The notes: generated by a model not told the origin, from the sequence alone. Positions 1-9,483 are shown, counted from the stretch's first letter. The stretch is 64,000 bases of DNA from Muricauda sp. SCSIO 64092 (GCF_023016285.1 NZ_CP095413.1:682001-746000); one strand, 5' to 3'. Translations and numbers: made by a program.

Positions 1-1765
1 TTTCAAAAGGTAATGTCAACGCTTCACCCGCAGCTAGGTTTATCGTTCCATTTACGGGAGTAAGGGTACCTATTCTGGCATATCTTCCCGGGCCCAAACA
101 CAACCAATAGTTATTTAAATCCAGGGTAGTTGAACCTGTATTTAGAATTTCCACATAATCAGCTCCTTGATACTGCACTTCACTAAGAATGGCGCCGCGG
201 TCAGTAGCCGGCTGTGGGGCCATTATGGCTTCGATGGTGAGAGTAAACGTTCCGGCCGAGGTTGCGGTACCAGGGGCATAATCCAATACAGCGGTAATAT
301 AGGTATCACCCCTACGACCACCACGGTCCACAAGGCGTACTGCGGCATTCGAATCCGCAGGGCCAACATTGGCGCCAGCTGGTGGAAAATAGGCAGGATC
401 ATTGTCCGCTTCCGTACCTAAGTCATAAAGAACGAGCTCATTGGCAATGTCCACACCACTAAGTGCCTGACCGTTGGGAAACAAATCGATACCTGCCAAA
501 TCCTCAGGTGCCAAAAACCAATCGTTACTGTTGCCCATCATGGTAATGGGAGTGAATTTGGTACCACGCACTGCCTGAAATTGAATTTGATATTGGGCTC
601 CATTGGTCGTCAATGGACCAGGTCCCGAAGCACCTACCGGAGTAGTGAAGGCATGGACATTCAAATAATTGGTAACATTACTAATGGTAATATTAAAAGC
701 TGTTGTCCTGGGAGCGGCATCGTTTGCTTCCCCTAGGGAAGGTATGGCTTCCGGGTTCCAGTCCGCAGCAGTATCACCCTCTCCATCATACTCAATACTT
801 GCGGAAAGTCCTACTGTGGGAACATATTCCCCTTCGGTCCAGATACCAGCTTCAACGGCAACATTTTCACGTGCACTCCCCGATGCACCCCACTGAACGA
901 AATCTACGATAGCTTCTGCGTTTGTAAAGGCATTTGTGGAGTAAAGACCCAATCCACCTTGCGTATCCGGCAGGGTCACCGGGAGCACCAAAAATTCTCC
1001 TGCCGGCAACTCAATATTACCCGTTTTAGGGGTGAGCGTTCCAATTTGGGTATACTGCCCAGGACCCAGGCATAACCAATATCCACTAAGGTCAACGGCC
1101 ACATTGCCATTATTGTAAATTTCCACATAATTAAGGTTCCCATATTGAACCTCATTCAGAACAATGGACTGTCTGTTGGCCACGGGCATGGTCAATACAT
1201 TGTCCGCTCCAAACGTTGGGGTACTAGTTTCTGCCCAATTGGCCACACCATTACCATCCCCGTCAAAAATAATGCTGTTGTCCGCACTACCTAAAACGGG
1301 AACAAATTCCCCAGCGGTCCAGATACCGGCTTCTACGGCAACATTTTCCCTGGCGCTACCAGCTGCGCCCCACTGTACAAAATCAACCAACGCTTCCGAA
1401 CTAGTGAATTCGTTACTGGAGTACAAGCCTATGCCGCCCTGCTCCTGTGGCATTTCAAAAAATATCGTAAGGTATTCCCCTGCGGCCAAGTTAACATTAC
1501 CCTCTGTGGTAATAGTACCAATTTGCGCATACTGCCCTGGGCCTAAACACAACCAATAGCCACTAAGGTCACCCGCAGCATCACCATTGTTAAAAATTTC
1601 AACCCGGTCCCCCAGGTATTCCACCTCATTGAGTACAAAGGATGCCTTACCTGCAGTCCCTCCTCCATTATCGGGTGGATTTACTACGGGACCATCCGTG
1701 TCATCGTCGGAACATGCCAGCGCAAAAAAGGACAGCGCAGCCATTTTTAAAAAATTCTTTTTCAT
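1..1765 (-). CDS. Lamin-tail (LTD) / Spondin_N surface lipoprotein, 3' end beyond the window
   Basis: The reading frame is open from an ATG at 1765 to the left edge (588 codons seen, no stop), so the C-terminus is missing. The N-terminus MKKNFLKMAALSFFALACSD is a lipoprotein signal with a lipobox (ALAC), followed by an acidic linker. The frame then shows lamin-tail-like modules near residues 38-165, 197-310 and 521 onward, each with the pattern LNEVxY...VEIxNxG...GYWLCLGPGxYxxIGT. A different module at about 353-510 (FNITISNV start, then MxGNSNDWFLAP) resembles the Spondin_N domain. LTD domains are found in secreted, often nuclease-linked or anchoring proteins; the role here is not known. It is inferred to be exported to the outer surface. 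It is divergent from the LytTR regulator at 2044. The domain calls come from visible motifs and family knowledge, not from a search. Confidence 0.8.
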   Translation of the reverse strand, partial: MKKNFLKMAALSFFALACSDDDTDGPVVNPPDNGGGTAGKASFVLNEVEYLGDRVEIFNNGDAAGDLSGYWLCLGPGQYAQIGTITTEGNVNLAAGEYLTIFFEMPQEQGGIGLYSSNEFTSSEALVDFVQWGAAGSARENVAVEAGIWTAGEFVPVLGSADNSIIFDGDGNGVANWAETSTPTFGADNVLTMPVANRQSIVLNEVQYGNLNYVEIYNNGNVAVDLSGYWLCLGPGQYTQIGTLTPKTGNIELPAGEFLVLPVTLPDTQGGLGLYSTNAFTNAEAIVDFVQWGASGSARENVAVEAGIWTEGEYVPTVGLSASIEYDGEGDTAADWNPEAIPSLGEANDAAPRTTAFNITISNVTNYLNVHAFTTPVGASGPGPLTTNGAQYQIQFQAVRGTKFTPITMMGNSNDWFLAPEDLAGIDLFPNGQALSGVDIANELVLYDLGTEADNDPAYFPPAGANVGPADSNAAVRLVDRGGRRGDTYITAVLDYAPGTATSAGTFTLTIEAIMAPQPATDRGAILSEVQYQGADYVEILNTGSTTLDLNNYWLCLGPGRYARIGTLTPVNGTINLAAGEALTLPFE

Positions 1766-1845
1766 AATACTATATTTTAGATTTGAATTTGTTGATGGTA
1801 CAAATGAACCCAGGAAACGGGCCCCTTCCCTATTAAAAGTGGGTG

Positions 1846-1877
1846 AAACGGAATTATGAGGTTTAAAACGGAATTAT
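1846..1877. promoter_or_regulatory. 12-bp direct repeat, possible LytTR-type operator
   Basis: AAACGGAATTAT occurs at 1846-1857 and again at 1866-1877, 20 bases apart, about two helical turns. It lies between the divergent lipoprotein and LytTR genes. Known LytTR regulators (AgrA, ComE) bind two direct repeats spaced about 21 bases; the reverse strand reads TCCGTTT in each copy, which partly fits the AgrA half-site. Binding is an inference. The rest of 1766-2043 holds no gene that I can support. Confidence 0.4.
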
Positions 1878-2043
1878 CCCATAAACCTTAAGGTCCAGTA
1901 TTTATGAGGGATATCCTGGAATGGGTTTTGGAAAAGCCAACCATGCGAGGTTGTATATAGGTTTTGCAATTTCTTTAAAAACCAATAGGGATAACTATAT
2001 TTACAGGTATCCAATAACCCCACTATCGGGAATACATCCATCT

Positions 2044-3159
2044 ATGCGAAAAGACAGACTTTACCTCTATACCTTTTTGGCGATTACCATTTTATTTGTG
2101 CTCATAGGTGGTGTGGCAGCAAAGTATTTTGTTCAGTTGAGTGCTGAACAAATGCTGGATACCAAATTAATGTCCAGTAAAAGGGAGGCCAAGGAAGTGG
2201 CTTTATTGGTGGGGAGCCTTTTTGAAGCTGAAATATCCAAGGAAAAAATAAGGGAGCAGGTACAGCAAAGCATTCAAAACACCCACAATGGTACTAGTTT
2301 TGTGAGCATTATGGATTGGTCCGGCAATAGGGTCTGCTATCCGGACATCACCCTTGTGGGTACTTCAATTTCCAAAGAAACGTCCGAAGGCTTCACCATG
2401 AACAGCGAAATAAATCCTTCGGATTTTTACGAATTGATCACCAACAATCCCACATCCAACCAAAAGGAAATCCTATCCTTGACCCCCGTACCGAATTCCG
2501 ATTGGATTGTAGCTGCCTATGCCAACACCGGAAAAATTGCCTCACGATTGAAAAATATCAGGAATCGATTTTATACCATTTTTAGCATCATGGGCTTTGT
2601 TATTGTCCTGAGCAGTGTAATTACGGTTCGGCTGATCGGAAGTTTATACGAGAAACAATTGGAACGTAAAAATGAAGCTTTGGAAACCGAGGTCATTGGC
2701 CTGGCAAAATTAAACAGTGATTTGGGTGAGTATCAAAAAAGGGTCAGTGAAAACCTGTCCATGCAAAGGCAATTGGATTCCCAACAGCGTACAAAGGAAA
2801 AAACTACTGCCAAGGAAACCGGTAAAAAAAGAATCCTGACCTATTTAAGGAACGAACTGTTGTCCATTGCCATAGAGGAAATTGCCTATATCTATACGGA
2901 AAATACAATTACTTATGTCGTGGATTTCAATGGAAAGAAATCAACCACCAATTCCAGTTTGGACGAATTGTATTCAGGATTGGATTCCAGCTTTTTCTAC
3001 CGGGCCAATAGACAGTTCATTATCGCCATTTCGGCAATTGAAAAAATCATCCGGTATGGCAATAACCAATTAAAAATAGTGGTCAGTCCCAATTCCGAAG
3101 TCGATATCATTATCGGCAAAAATAAGGCCGCGGAATTCAAACAATGGTTAAATCTGTAA
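2044..3159 (+). CDS. Membrane-anchored LytTR-family DNA-binding regulator with periplasmic sensor
   Basis: The protein has 371 residues from the ATG at 2044 (MRKDRLYLYTF). The frame stays open to an ATG at 1921, but the added 41 residues look non-coding and would bury the first membrane helix. Transmembrane helices lie at about residues 7-28 and 177-200. The roughly 150-residue segment between them has a Cache-like look (SFVSIMDWSGNRV; SDWIVAAYANTGKI). After TM2 comes a charged coiled coil (about 205-255) and then a LytTR domain at about 263-371 (IEEIAYIYTENTITYV, FYRANRQFIIAISAI). This suggests a one-component membrane regulator that senses a ligand outside the cytoplasm and binds DNA directly from the membrane. 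No kinase or receiver domain is present. The 12-bp direct repeat upstream is a candidate binding site. Confidence 0.85.
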   Translation: MRKDRLYLYTFLAITILFVLIGGVAAKYFVQLSAEQMLDTKLMSSKREAKEVALLVGSLFEAEISKEKIREQVQQSIQNTHNGTSFVSIMDWSGNRVCYPDITLVGTSISKETSEGFTMNSEINPSDFYELITNNPTSNQKEILSLTPVPNSDWIVAAYANTGKIASRLKNIRNRFYTIFSIMGFVIVLSSVITVRLIGSLYEKQLERKNEALETEVIGLAKLNSDLGEYQKRVSENLSMQRQLDSQQRTKEKTTAKETGKKRILTYLRNELLSIAIEEIAYIYTENTITYVVDFNGKKSTTNSSLDELYSGLDSSFFYRANRQFIIAISAIEKIIRYGNNQLKIVVSPNSEVDIIIGKNKAAEFKQWLNL

Positions 3160-3164
3160 GGACC

Positions 3165-4079
3165 TTACTTTTTTAAGCTTTCGGGATTTCGTTTTTTCAA
3201 GTGTAACACATAGGTGGCATTGACACCAATATGTAATCCCCCGGGCCGAAAGTGAAAGTTATTTGGATTGAAAAGATAGCTCGAAATGTCATCAAAGCTT
3301 TTGGCGTTTGACATGGAAAACTGCATGATCAAATCACCAACCTCCCAATTTACTCCCAAAGAAAACAAATTGAAACCTTCCTCACCCTCGTTCCTTCCGA
3401 ATAGATATCCATATTCCGAAGCCAAGGATACATGGTTACCCAATTTGTACCTGGCCCCAAATCCCATAAGAAACAAATCCTTCTGGTCGGATACCGGTTG
3501 ACCACTTCCCGAATGTATGTAGGTAGGTGATACTTGAAAAGAAAAATTCCTATCAAATTTCCTGGCAATGATCGCCTGGGTTACATAGGACAATCGTTCC
3601 GAAGAATTTAGGGGTAGACTATAACGAAGGAAATCCCTGCTGAAATAAGAGGCCCCCTGTACCAGGGTAATTCCAATAGGAACGTTTTTATCTTGTCGTT
3701 GCCGTACCAGACGGTACTTTGCAAAACCATTCAAAATTCCATCATAGGAAGTAATTCCCCCCCCAAAGGTAAATCTATCCGAAAGTGCATATTGCATGCC
3801 AAAATGTCCAGAAAACTTATCAGCAGCAAAACTTTGGCTGTTATCGTTATTGGGGATATTCCAATATCTGGTACCCAAGATGAATTCCAAGGTGCCCTTT
3901 TTACGTGTTTCCACGGACTGTGTCAGGACCACCCTGTTGGTTTTAAAAATCGCTTGGGTATATATGGGCATTTTGGGGGATTCCTTTTCCAAAATATCCA
4001 ATAATTCCTGGCCATTGACCCCAACCATAAAAAAGAATGTCAGACAAAAGGGTACTAAAAACAATGGTTTACTCTTCAT
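3165..4079 (-). CDS. DUF5777-like outer-membrane beta-barrel protein
   Basis: This 304-residue protein starts at the ATG at 4079 (MKSKPLFLVPFCLTFFFMVG, a signal peptide ending near VNGQ). A longer frame starts at 4166, but that extension would run through the upstream gene and lacks a signal peptide. The body alternates short beta-strand-like segments with aromatic and Gly residues (GTLEFILGTRYWNI, HFGMQYALSDRFTFGGG, GFGARYKLGNHVSL), the pattern of the DUF5777 barrel family of Bacteroidota. It overlaps the 3' end of the YceI-like gene by 11 bases, so the two are probably translationally coupled. In related genomes such barrels accompany YceI proteins in presumed respiratory or electron-transfer clusters, but the function is unproven. 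Confidence 0.75.
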   Translation of the reverse strand: MKSKPLFLVPFCLTFFFMVGVNGQELLDILEKESPKMPIYTQAIFKTNRVVLTQSVETRKKGTLEFILGTRYWNIPNNDNSQSFAADKFSGHFGMQYALSDRFTFGGGITSYDGILNGFAKYRLVRQRQDKNVPIGITLVQGASYFSRDFLRYSLPLNSSERLSYVTQAIIARKFDRNFSFQVSPTYIHSGSGQPVSDQKDLFLMGFGARYKLGNHVSLASEYGYLFGRNEGEEGFNLFSLGVNWEVGDLIMQFSMSNAKSFDDISSYLFNPNNFHFRPGGLHIGVNATYVLHLKKRNPESLKK

Positions 4080-4626
4080 AGGGCACATATTCAAATCGGA
4101 ACATAACTTGTATCTCTTTGGAAATATTCGGGACCAACAACGGTGGTACTTTAATGTCGAAATCATCTATGGAAACATTGAAATCACCGGAAAGTACCAA
4201 GTTATTGTTTTCATTTTCAATACTGATCTTTAGCGCGATCGTTTTCTGGACACCATGAAAATCCATAATACCATCCACAAATTTAGGGGCGGTCGTCTCC
4301 CAAACGCCATCAAAGTCATTGATTTTTCCTGAAAATGTCAGTTTTGGATAGGTATCGGATTCCACATAGCTCTCATTGAAATGCTCTTCCATTAGGGCCT
4401 TTTTAAATACAAAGGCGCGCATAAGCATTTGCACAGCAATTTCCCCACTGTTTTCATCCACAATGCTGACAACTTGATTGTTGGTCGCTTCTATATTTTC
4501 AACGGCCGTATACGAAAAGAAGGAGACCTTTCCCTGTCTGCATATAAGGTTGCCGCTATACTGACCGTATAGGCCCAAATGCAGCAATAAAATGAGAACC
4601 AGTGTGCTATTCTTTTGGTTTTTCAT
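4069..4626 (-). CDS. YceI-like periplasmic lipocalin-fold protein
   Basis: The 185-residue protein has a signal peptide (LVLILLLHLGLYGQ) and the YceI layout: an early strand VSFFSYTAVENIEATN, a central FNESYVESDTYPKLTFSG, then IMDFHGVQKTIAL, and a final FNVSIDDFDIKVPPL before a terminal strand. YceI proteins are lipocalin-like and bind isoprenoid lipids in the periplasm; the ligand here is unknown. The gene overlaps the OB-fold gene upstream by 20 bases and the barrel gene downstream by 11 bases, indicating one three-gene operon. Confidence 0.85.
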   Translation of the reverse strand: MKNQKNSTLVLILLLHLGLYGQYSGNLICRQGKVSFFSYTAVENIEATNNQVVSIVDENSGEIAVQMLMRAFVFKKALMEEHFNESYVESDTYPKLTFSGKINDFDGVWETTAPKFVDGIMDFHGVQKTIALKISIENENNNLVLSGDFNVSIDDFDIKVPPLLVPNISKEIQVMFRFEYVPYEE

Positions 4627-5053
4627 TGATCGGTACGCAATTTAACATTATTACATCTAGCAGGTATCCCTTACAGATACCCCTCAAGGTTATGGTATCC
4701 CCAACGGCAAGGTTTTCTATATATAACCCTTGGGGGGACATGTCACACATAACAAAACTTTTGGTTGAATTTTTACTTTTTAGTAGTATGGTATGCCTAT
4801 TGTTCAGAAAGGAAATCCCTTGGATTACTCCTTTGACTTCAATTACTTTTTCCACTAGTGTAGCGGTGGCGTAACTTTCGTCGCTTTGAAACATTCCTAT
4901 TAAATCATCGGTGTTGAGTATGGTTGCCTTTTCCAAAGTGGAAACTTGAACTTGGGCAGGCTTTTGGATTTCATAATAGACATAGACAGCGCACAAGAAG
5001 ACAATTGCCATCAATCCATACAAAACTATTTTGAGCTTTACCTGTGTCCGCAC
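4607..5053 (-). CDS. Membrane-anchored OB-fold (tRNA_anti-like) protein, GTG start
   Basis: The 148-residue protein has one N-terminal membrane helix (IVLYGLMAIVFLCAVYVYY) and a body whose strand order and motifs (VIEVKGVIQGI, HTILLKS, GLYIENLAVGDTITLRGICKGYLLDVIMLNC) match the OB-fold tRNA_anti-like family of Bacteroidota. The first codon is GTG; no in-frame ATG lies before the membrane helix. It is the first gene of the operon with the YceI-like and DUF5777 genes. Three cysteines near the C-terminus (in MCDMS, GICKG and MLNCVP) could be redox-active, but this is speculative. The molecular role is unknown. Confidence 0.75.
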   Translation of the reverse strand: MRTQVKLKIVLYGLMAIVFLCAVYVYYEIQKPAQVQVSTLEKATILNTDDLIGMFQSDESYATATLVEKVIEVKGVIQGISFLNNRHTILLKSKNSTKSFVMCDMSPQGLYIENLAVGDTITLRGICKGYLLDVIMLNCVPINEKPKE

Positions 5054-5072
5054 TGTATCAATTCTTTAAAAA

Positions 5073-5103
5073 CGGGTAAGGCCATTATGTTGACACTTAC
5101 CCG
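5073..5103. promoter_or_regulatory. Inverted repeat upstream of the OB-fold/YceI/DUF5777 operon
   Basis: CGGGTAAG at 5073-5080 and CTTACCCG at 5096-5103 form a perfect 8-base inverted repeat with a 15-base centre, 20-50 bases before the GTG start at 5053. It could be an operator or a hairpin in the 5' leader. There is no T-tract on the coding strand, so it is unlikely to be a terminator. Confidence 0.4.
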
Positions 5104-5255
5104 CTTCTTCATAGCAACAATGTTTCCCATTGATGCCACAAATGAAGCAATACCTTATACAAAATAAGACAAGAAATTGGTTGAAAAGGAATCCTGGGGT
5201 TTAAAAGTGAATAGGACTTCCTTGAATCAAATGTGCCAATTGCCCCATATACCTA

Positions 5256-6140
5256 TTAATCCGCCGATTTATAGATAAACTCCACAATCCTATCCGGACC
5301 AATGAATCCAGTTCCATGGGTGGCGTCCCATTCCTTTGAAAGACCCATTTTTTGGGTCTCTTCCAAGGAATTTCCATCATTTCGTGCTTTTATTATCCGC
5401 TCCCTCAAAGCGGTCAACACATTTTTATAGCTTTCCAAATCATTCTTACCGGCCACTTTTCCATGCCCTGGAATAATTTTGGTTTCCTCGTCCACCATTC
5501 CCAATACCATACTCACATTACTGATCAGGCCGTCAATATCACCACCGGAATTTAAATCGATATAGGGATAGCGACCTTCAAAAAAGTTGTCTCCCATGTG
5601 CAGTACATTATCTTCCGGGAAATAATAATAGGAGTCCCCATCGGTGTGGGCATCGTTGACGTGCATGGCATACATGGTTTTCCCATTCCCCAAATGGAGC
5701 GTCATTTTATCGTTAAAGGTGATAACCGGAAGGGCATCTTCCGGTGAGGGTTCCGAAATACGTCCACCCCCCCTATCTTGTTTGGAGGACATCCGTTTTC
5801 GAACATTGTCATGGGCAATGATCAATGCCCCCTGCTTGGCCATATTTCCATTACCTCCCGTATGATCTCCATGCCAATGGGTATTTAGCACAAATTTTAC
5901 AGGTTTCGCCGTGATGCTTTTGATATGGGCAAGGATTTTATCGGTCAACGGGCCAAATTGATCATCAATGACATAGGCATGCGCTTCCCCAATGGCCAAA
6001 CCGATATTGCCACCGGAACCAAAGAGCACATGGATATTGTCCGAGAGTTTTTCCGAAGTAATCTCAACTTTGCTAAAATCCCGTTGGGCGTGCATTAAAC
6101 CCATGAAAAAAAGGAAGTAAAAGGTAAAGGTCAATTTCAT
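5256..6140 (-). CDS. Secreted metallo-beta-lactamase-fold hydrolase
   Basis: The 294-residue protein has a short signal peptide (FYFLFFMGLMHAQ). The zinc motif NTHWHGDHTGG gives H88, H90, D92 and H93, with further ligands in DAHTDGD, HMGDNFF and PGHG. This is a complete binuclear metal site of the MBL superfamily. Proteins of this shape in Bacteroidota include beta-lactamase-like and quinoprotein-relay-like hydrolases; the substrate cannot be read from sequence. It should act in the periplasm. The gene stands alone between valS and the OB-fold operon. Confidence 0.85.
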   Translation of the reverse strand: MKLTFTFYFLFFMGLMHAQRDFSKVEITSEKLSDNIHVLFGSGGNIGLAIGEAHAYVIDDQFGPLTDKILAHIKSITAKPVKFVLNTHWHGDHTGGNGNMAKQGALIIAHDNVRKRMSSKQDRGGGRISEPSPEDALPVITFNDKMTLHLGNGKTMYAMHVNDAHTDGDSYYYFPEDNVLHMGDNFFEGRYPYIDLNSGGDIDGLISNVSMVLGMVDEETKIIPGHGKVAGKNDLESYKNVLTALRERIIKARNDGNSLEETQKMGLSKEWDATHGTGFIGPDRIVEFIYKSAD

Positions 6141-6219
6141 TTTAGAAGAATTAGCTGTTCCCTAAAATAGCATTATTTGACCGTTTTTGGACGTATTTGC
6201 CCCTAACCTTTTGGTTGGC

Positions 6220-8844
6220 TCAAGATAAACTTGCCAAACTCTTCTCCAAAGTGCTTATTTTGGCCGTAGCATCGGCGGCTTTTTTACGTTCCAGTTCCAC
6301 CACTTGTGGAGGGGCGTTGTCCACAAAACGCTTATTGGAAAGCTTTTTTTGAACCGATTGTAAAAATCCACGGGTATACTTAAGCTCTTCATTGATCTTT
6401 TGAATCTCCGCTTCTACATCAATGGCCCCGGAAATGGGTATGAAGTACTCGTTACTTCTTACCCGAAAGCTCAAAGCACCATCCACAGTGTGGCCCACAG
6501 TTTCAATTTCTTCAATATTTCCCAGTTTTCTAACGATGGCATCCAGTTTTCCGGAAGTATCCGAAGTTGTCAGTTCCATCAATTTCAGGGCATCTTTATT
6601 GGGAATATTTTTTTCCTTGCGAATGGTTCGTATACCTACGATTACTTCTTTGGCATAATCAAATTGTTCAATGATCTTTTTATCGGATTCGAGTTTCTTT
6701 GGCCAATCCGCAATACAAAGGGCCTCTTCAACACTGCGCTCCTTCATATGTTGCCATACTTCTTCCGTCAAAAATGGCATGAATGGGTGCAACAACTTTA
6801 GGTTCTGCTCAAAAAGTGCAATGACCATGTCCAGGGTCTTCCTATCAATAGGCTGTTGGTAGGCTGGTTTAACAATTTCCAATAGCCAAGAGCAGAAATC
6901 CTCCCAAACAAGTTTGTACATGGACATTAGGGCATCTGAAATACGATACTTGCCAAAATGGTCTTCAACTTCGGCCAATACTTGCTGAAAACGTGCGGTA
7001 TACCACTTCAAACCTATTTTAGCTGCCTGGGGCTGGTCCATATCGGCCACTTCCCACCCTTTGACCAATCTGAAGGCATTCCAGATTTTATTGGCGAAAT
7101 TGGCCCCTTGCTGGCAAAGATTTTCATCAAATAACAAATCATTACCTGCGGCAGAACTCAACAAAAGTCCTACACGAACACCATCTGCACCAAAATTTTC
7201 AATCAATTGTAGGGCATCTGGTGAATTTCCCAAGGATTTGGACATTTTTCGGCGTTGTTTGTCCCTGACCAATCCCGTTAAATAGACATTTTCATACGGG
7301 CGTTCCCCTCTAAATTCGTATCCTGCCACAATCATTCGCGCTACCCAGAAAAACAGGATATCCGGGGCAGTGACCAAATCATTGGTAGGATAGTAGTAAT
7401 TCACTTCGGGATTGTCCGGTTCCAAAATGCCCCCAAAAACACTGATAGGCCACAACCACGATGAAAACCAAGTATCCAGGACGTCCGGGTCCTGTTTCAA
7501 ATCGGATTCCTGGATATCCGGTCTTTTGGATTTGGCAAGCTCAAAAGCCCGCGCCTTTGTCTCCGCAACGACAAAATCGTTTTGTCCATCGCCATAATAA
7601 TAGGCTGGAATCTGCTGTCCCCACCATAACTGACGGGAGATGTTCCAATCCCTAATGTTCTCCATCCAGTGACGATAGGTGTTTTTAAATTTATCGGGGA
7701 AGAGTTTAACCTCGCCAGTTTCCATCACAGCTTTCAAGGCAGGCTTGGCCAAATCTTCCATCTTCAAAAACCATTGATCGGAAAGTCGAGGTTCTATAAC
7801 CGCTTTTGTTCGTTCAGAAGTGCCCACCTTATTGGTATACGGCTCAGTTTTGACCAAAAAGCCCTTTTCTTCCAATTCTTTGGTAATTTCTTTTCGGACC
7901 ACAAATCGATCTTTACCTTCATAATGCAGCCCATAGGAATTTAAAGTGGCGTCATCATTAAAGATATCTATGATTTCCAGGCCATGTTTCTCGCCAAGAT
8001 TCTTATCGTTTTCATCATGGGCAGGAGTAACTTTTAAACAGCCCGTTCCAAATTCCAAGTCAACGTATTCATCCGTGATGATTGGAATTACACGATTGCA
8101 AATGGGCACAATGGCGTTTTTGCCTTTAAGGTGATGGTATCTCTCGTCATTGGGATGGATACAAATGGCCGTATCCCCCAAAATGGTTTCCGGCCGGGTG
8201 GTCGCAATGGTTACTTTTTGGTCCGAGCCTTCAATAGGATAGGTGATGTAATACAGATGCCCTTGCCGTTCCTCATAAATGACCTCTTCATCCGAAAGGG
8301 TGGTTTTTGCTTCGGGATCCCAGTTGACCATTCGATTTCCCTTGTAAATCAGATCTTTATTGTACAAATCCACAAAAACCTTGATGACGGAGGCCGACAT
8401 GTCGTCGTCCATTGTAAATTTTGTACGTTTCCAATCACAGGAAGCACCTAACTTTCGAAGTTGCTTTAAAATGACCCCTCCATATTGATCGGTCCAGTCC
8501 CAAGCATGCTTTATGAACGTTTCCCTTGAAATTTCGGCCTTGGAAATCCCTTCTTCCTTAAGTTTTGCAACTACCTTTGCTTCCGTAGCTATGGAAGCAT
8601 GGTCCATACCAGGTACCCAACAGGCATTCTTTCCTTCCAATCGGGCTTTCCGTATTAAAACATCTTGAATGGTATTGTTCAACATGTGCCCCATATGGAG
8701 TACCCCGGTAACATTGGGAGGGGGAATTACAATGGTGTAGGGTTCCCTATCATCCGGTTTTGAGGTGAAAAAATCGTTTTTTTCCCAGTATTGGCACCAA
8801 TGTTCCTCAACTTTTTTGGGCTCGTATTTGGATGGTATCTCCAT
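6220..8844 (-). CDS. valS: Valine-tRNA ligase
   Basis: This 874-residue class I aminoacyl-tRNA synthetase attaches valine to tRNA-Val. The HIGH-type signature is HMGH at residues 50-53 after PPPNVTGVL, and the KMSKS loop is at 533-537 ([13 protein letters not shown]). Between them lie the CP1 editing domain ([14 protein letters not shown]) and the tryptophan-rich catalytic segment around [12 protein letters not shown]. The C-terminus ends in the coiled-coil arm typical of ValRS ([20 protein letters not shown]). Length and motif order are normal for bacterial ValRS. The gene is divergent from the DUF1573 gene. Confidence 0.98.
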   Translation of the reverse strand: MEIPSKYEPKKVEEHWCQYWEKNDFFTSKPDDREPYTIVIPPPNVTGVLHMGHMLNNTIQDVLIRKARLEGKNACWVPGMDHASIATEAKVVAKLKEEGISKAEISRETFIKHAWDWTDQYGGVILKQLRKLGASCDWKRTKFTMDDDMSASVIKVFVDLYNKDLIYKGNRMVNWDPEAKTTLSDEEVIYEERQGHLYYITYPIEGSDQKVTIATTRPETILGDTAICIHPNDERYHHLKGKNAIVPICNRVIPIITDEYVDLEFGTGCLKVTPAHDENDKNLGEKHGLEIIDIFNDDATLNSYGLHYEGKDRFVVRKEITKELEEKGFLVKTEPYTNKVGTSERTKAVIEPRLSDQWFLKMEDLAKPALKAVMETGEVKLFPDKFKNTYRHWMENIRDWNISRQLWWGQQIPAYYYGDGQNDFVVAETKARAFELAKSKRPDIQESDLKQDPDVLDTWFSSWLWPISVFGGILEPDNPEVNYYYPTNDLVTAPDILFFWVARMIVAGYEFRGERPYENVYLTGLVRDKQRRKMSKSLGNSPDALQLIENFGADGVRVGLLLSSAAGNDLLFDENLCQQGANFANKIWNAFRLVKGWEVADMDQPQAAKIGLKWYTARFQQVLAEVEDHFGKYRISDALMSMYKLVWEDFCSWLLEIVKPAYQQPIDRKTLDMVIALFEQNLKLLHPFMPFLTEEVWQHMKERSVEEALCIADWPKKLESDKKIIEQFDYAKEVIVGIRTIRKEKNIPNKDALKLMELTTSDTSGKLDAIVRKLGNIEEIETVGHTVDGALSFRVRSNEYFIPISGAIDVEAEIQKINEELKYTRGFLQSVQKKLSNKRFVDNAPPQVVELERKKAADATAKISTLEKSLASLS

Positions 8845-8987
8845 ATAGTGGTATGGTTTTTGTCAAAACAAGAAAGGATTGGTATATTTTCGAAAGCCAT
8901 TGATTCATATTGTATTAAGCTTTCATGAATTACCAACCCAATGAATACGAAACAAAAATAAGTAACGTTATTACATTACAAAAAGAA

Positions 8988-9019
8988 TTTTGGATCTAGG
9001 TTGAAATGACCTACTTTTG
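8988..9019 (+). promoter_or_regulatory. Bacteroidota-type promoter of the DUF1573 gene
   Basis: The -7 element TACTTTTG (9012-9019) matches the Bacteroidota consensus TAnnTTTG, and a TTTGG at 8988-8992 sits about 20 bases upstream as the -33 element. The G of the -7 element lies 22 bases before the ATG at 9042. Confidence 0.65.
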
Positions 9020-9041
9020 AACTTACCCAAATACTAAAAAA

Positions 9042-9428
9042 ATGAAAAGAGGAATACTTTTATTGTTTGTAGGGCTCTTTACCTTAAGCCTTAGTGCCCA
9101 AGAAAAGACAGCGAAGATTGAATTCAAGAACGAAACCATTGACTACGGCGAAATTGAAAAAGGAAGTGATGGTGTCCGCGTGTTTGAATTTACCAACAAC
9201 GGTGATGCCCCGTTGGTCATTAGCGATGTGAAGTCCAGCTGTGGATGTACCATTCCCAAAAAACCCGAAGAACCTATTATGCCAGGAAAAACCGGGGAGA
9301 TTCAAGTTAAATATGATACCAATCGTGTAGGCCCCATCCGCAAAGCGATAACCGTAATTTCCAACGCGGATACGCCAACAAAAGTTTTAAAAATAAAAGG
9401 GACCGTTAAATCCGAAGGGGCGAAATAG
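9042..9428 (+). CDS. DUF1573 secreted Ig-like protein
   Basis: The 128-residue protein has a signal peptide (LLLFVGLFTLSLSAQ) followed by one DUF1573 domain: INYGEI-like opening (TIDYGEIEKGSDGVRVFEFTN), the hallmark SSCGCTIPKKP, and IQVKYDTNRVGPIRKAITVISNAD. This ASPM/SPD2/Hydin-like fold is very common in Bacteroidota and is found in the periplasm or outside the cell. Its exact function is unknown. A clear promoter precedes it and a hairpin terminator follows. Confidence 0.92.
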   Translation: MKRGILLLFVGLFTLSLSAQEKTAKIEFKNETIDYGEIEKGSDGVRVFEFTNNGDAPLVISDVKSSCGCTIPKKPEEPIMPGKTGEIQVKYDTNRVGPIRKAITVISNADTPTKVLKIKGTVKSEGAK

Positions 9429-9449
9429 TTTCCTTAACAAATTGACTTT

Positions 9450-9483
9450 AAAAAAGCCTTGATTTGATTATCAGGGCTTTTTT
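9450..9483. terminator. Bidirectional hairpin terminator
   Basis: AAAAAAGCC (9450-9458) pairs with GGCTTTTTT (9475-9483), with TTGAT/ATCAG extending the stem. A-rich and T-rich flanks allow termination of both convergent genes. It overlaps the last codons of the aspartyl protease gene. Confidence 0.8.

Noticed and set aside
1921..2043. 41-residue extension of the LytTR protein
   Set aside because: The extra residues look like translated intergenic sequence and displace the first membrane helix from the N-terminus.
7061..8451. Forward-strand ORFs opposite valS
   Set aside because: All are short shadows of the valS frame, which carries the HMGH and KMSKS motifs.
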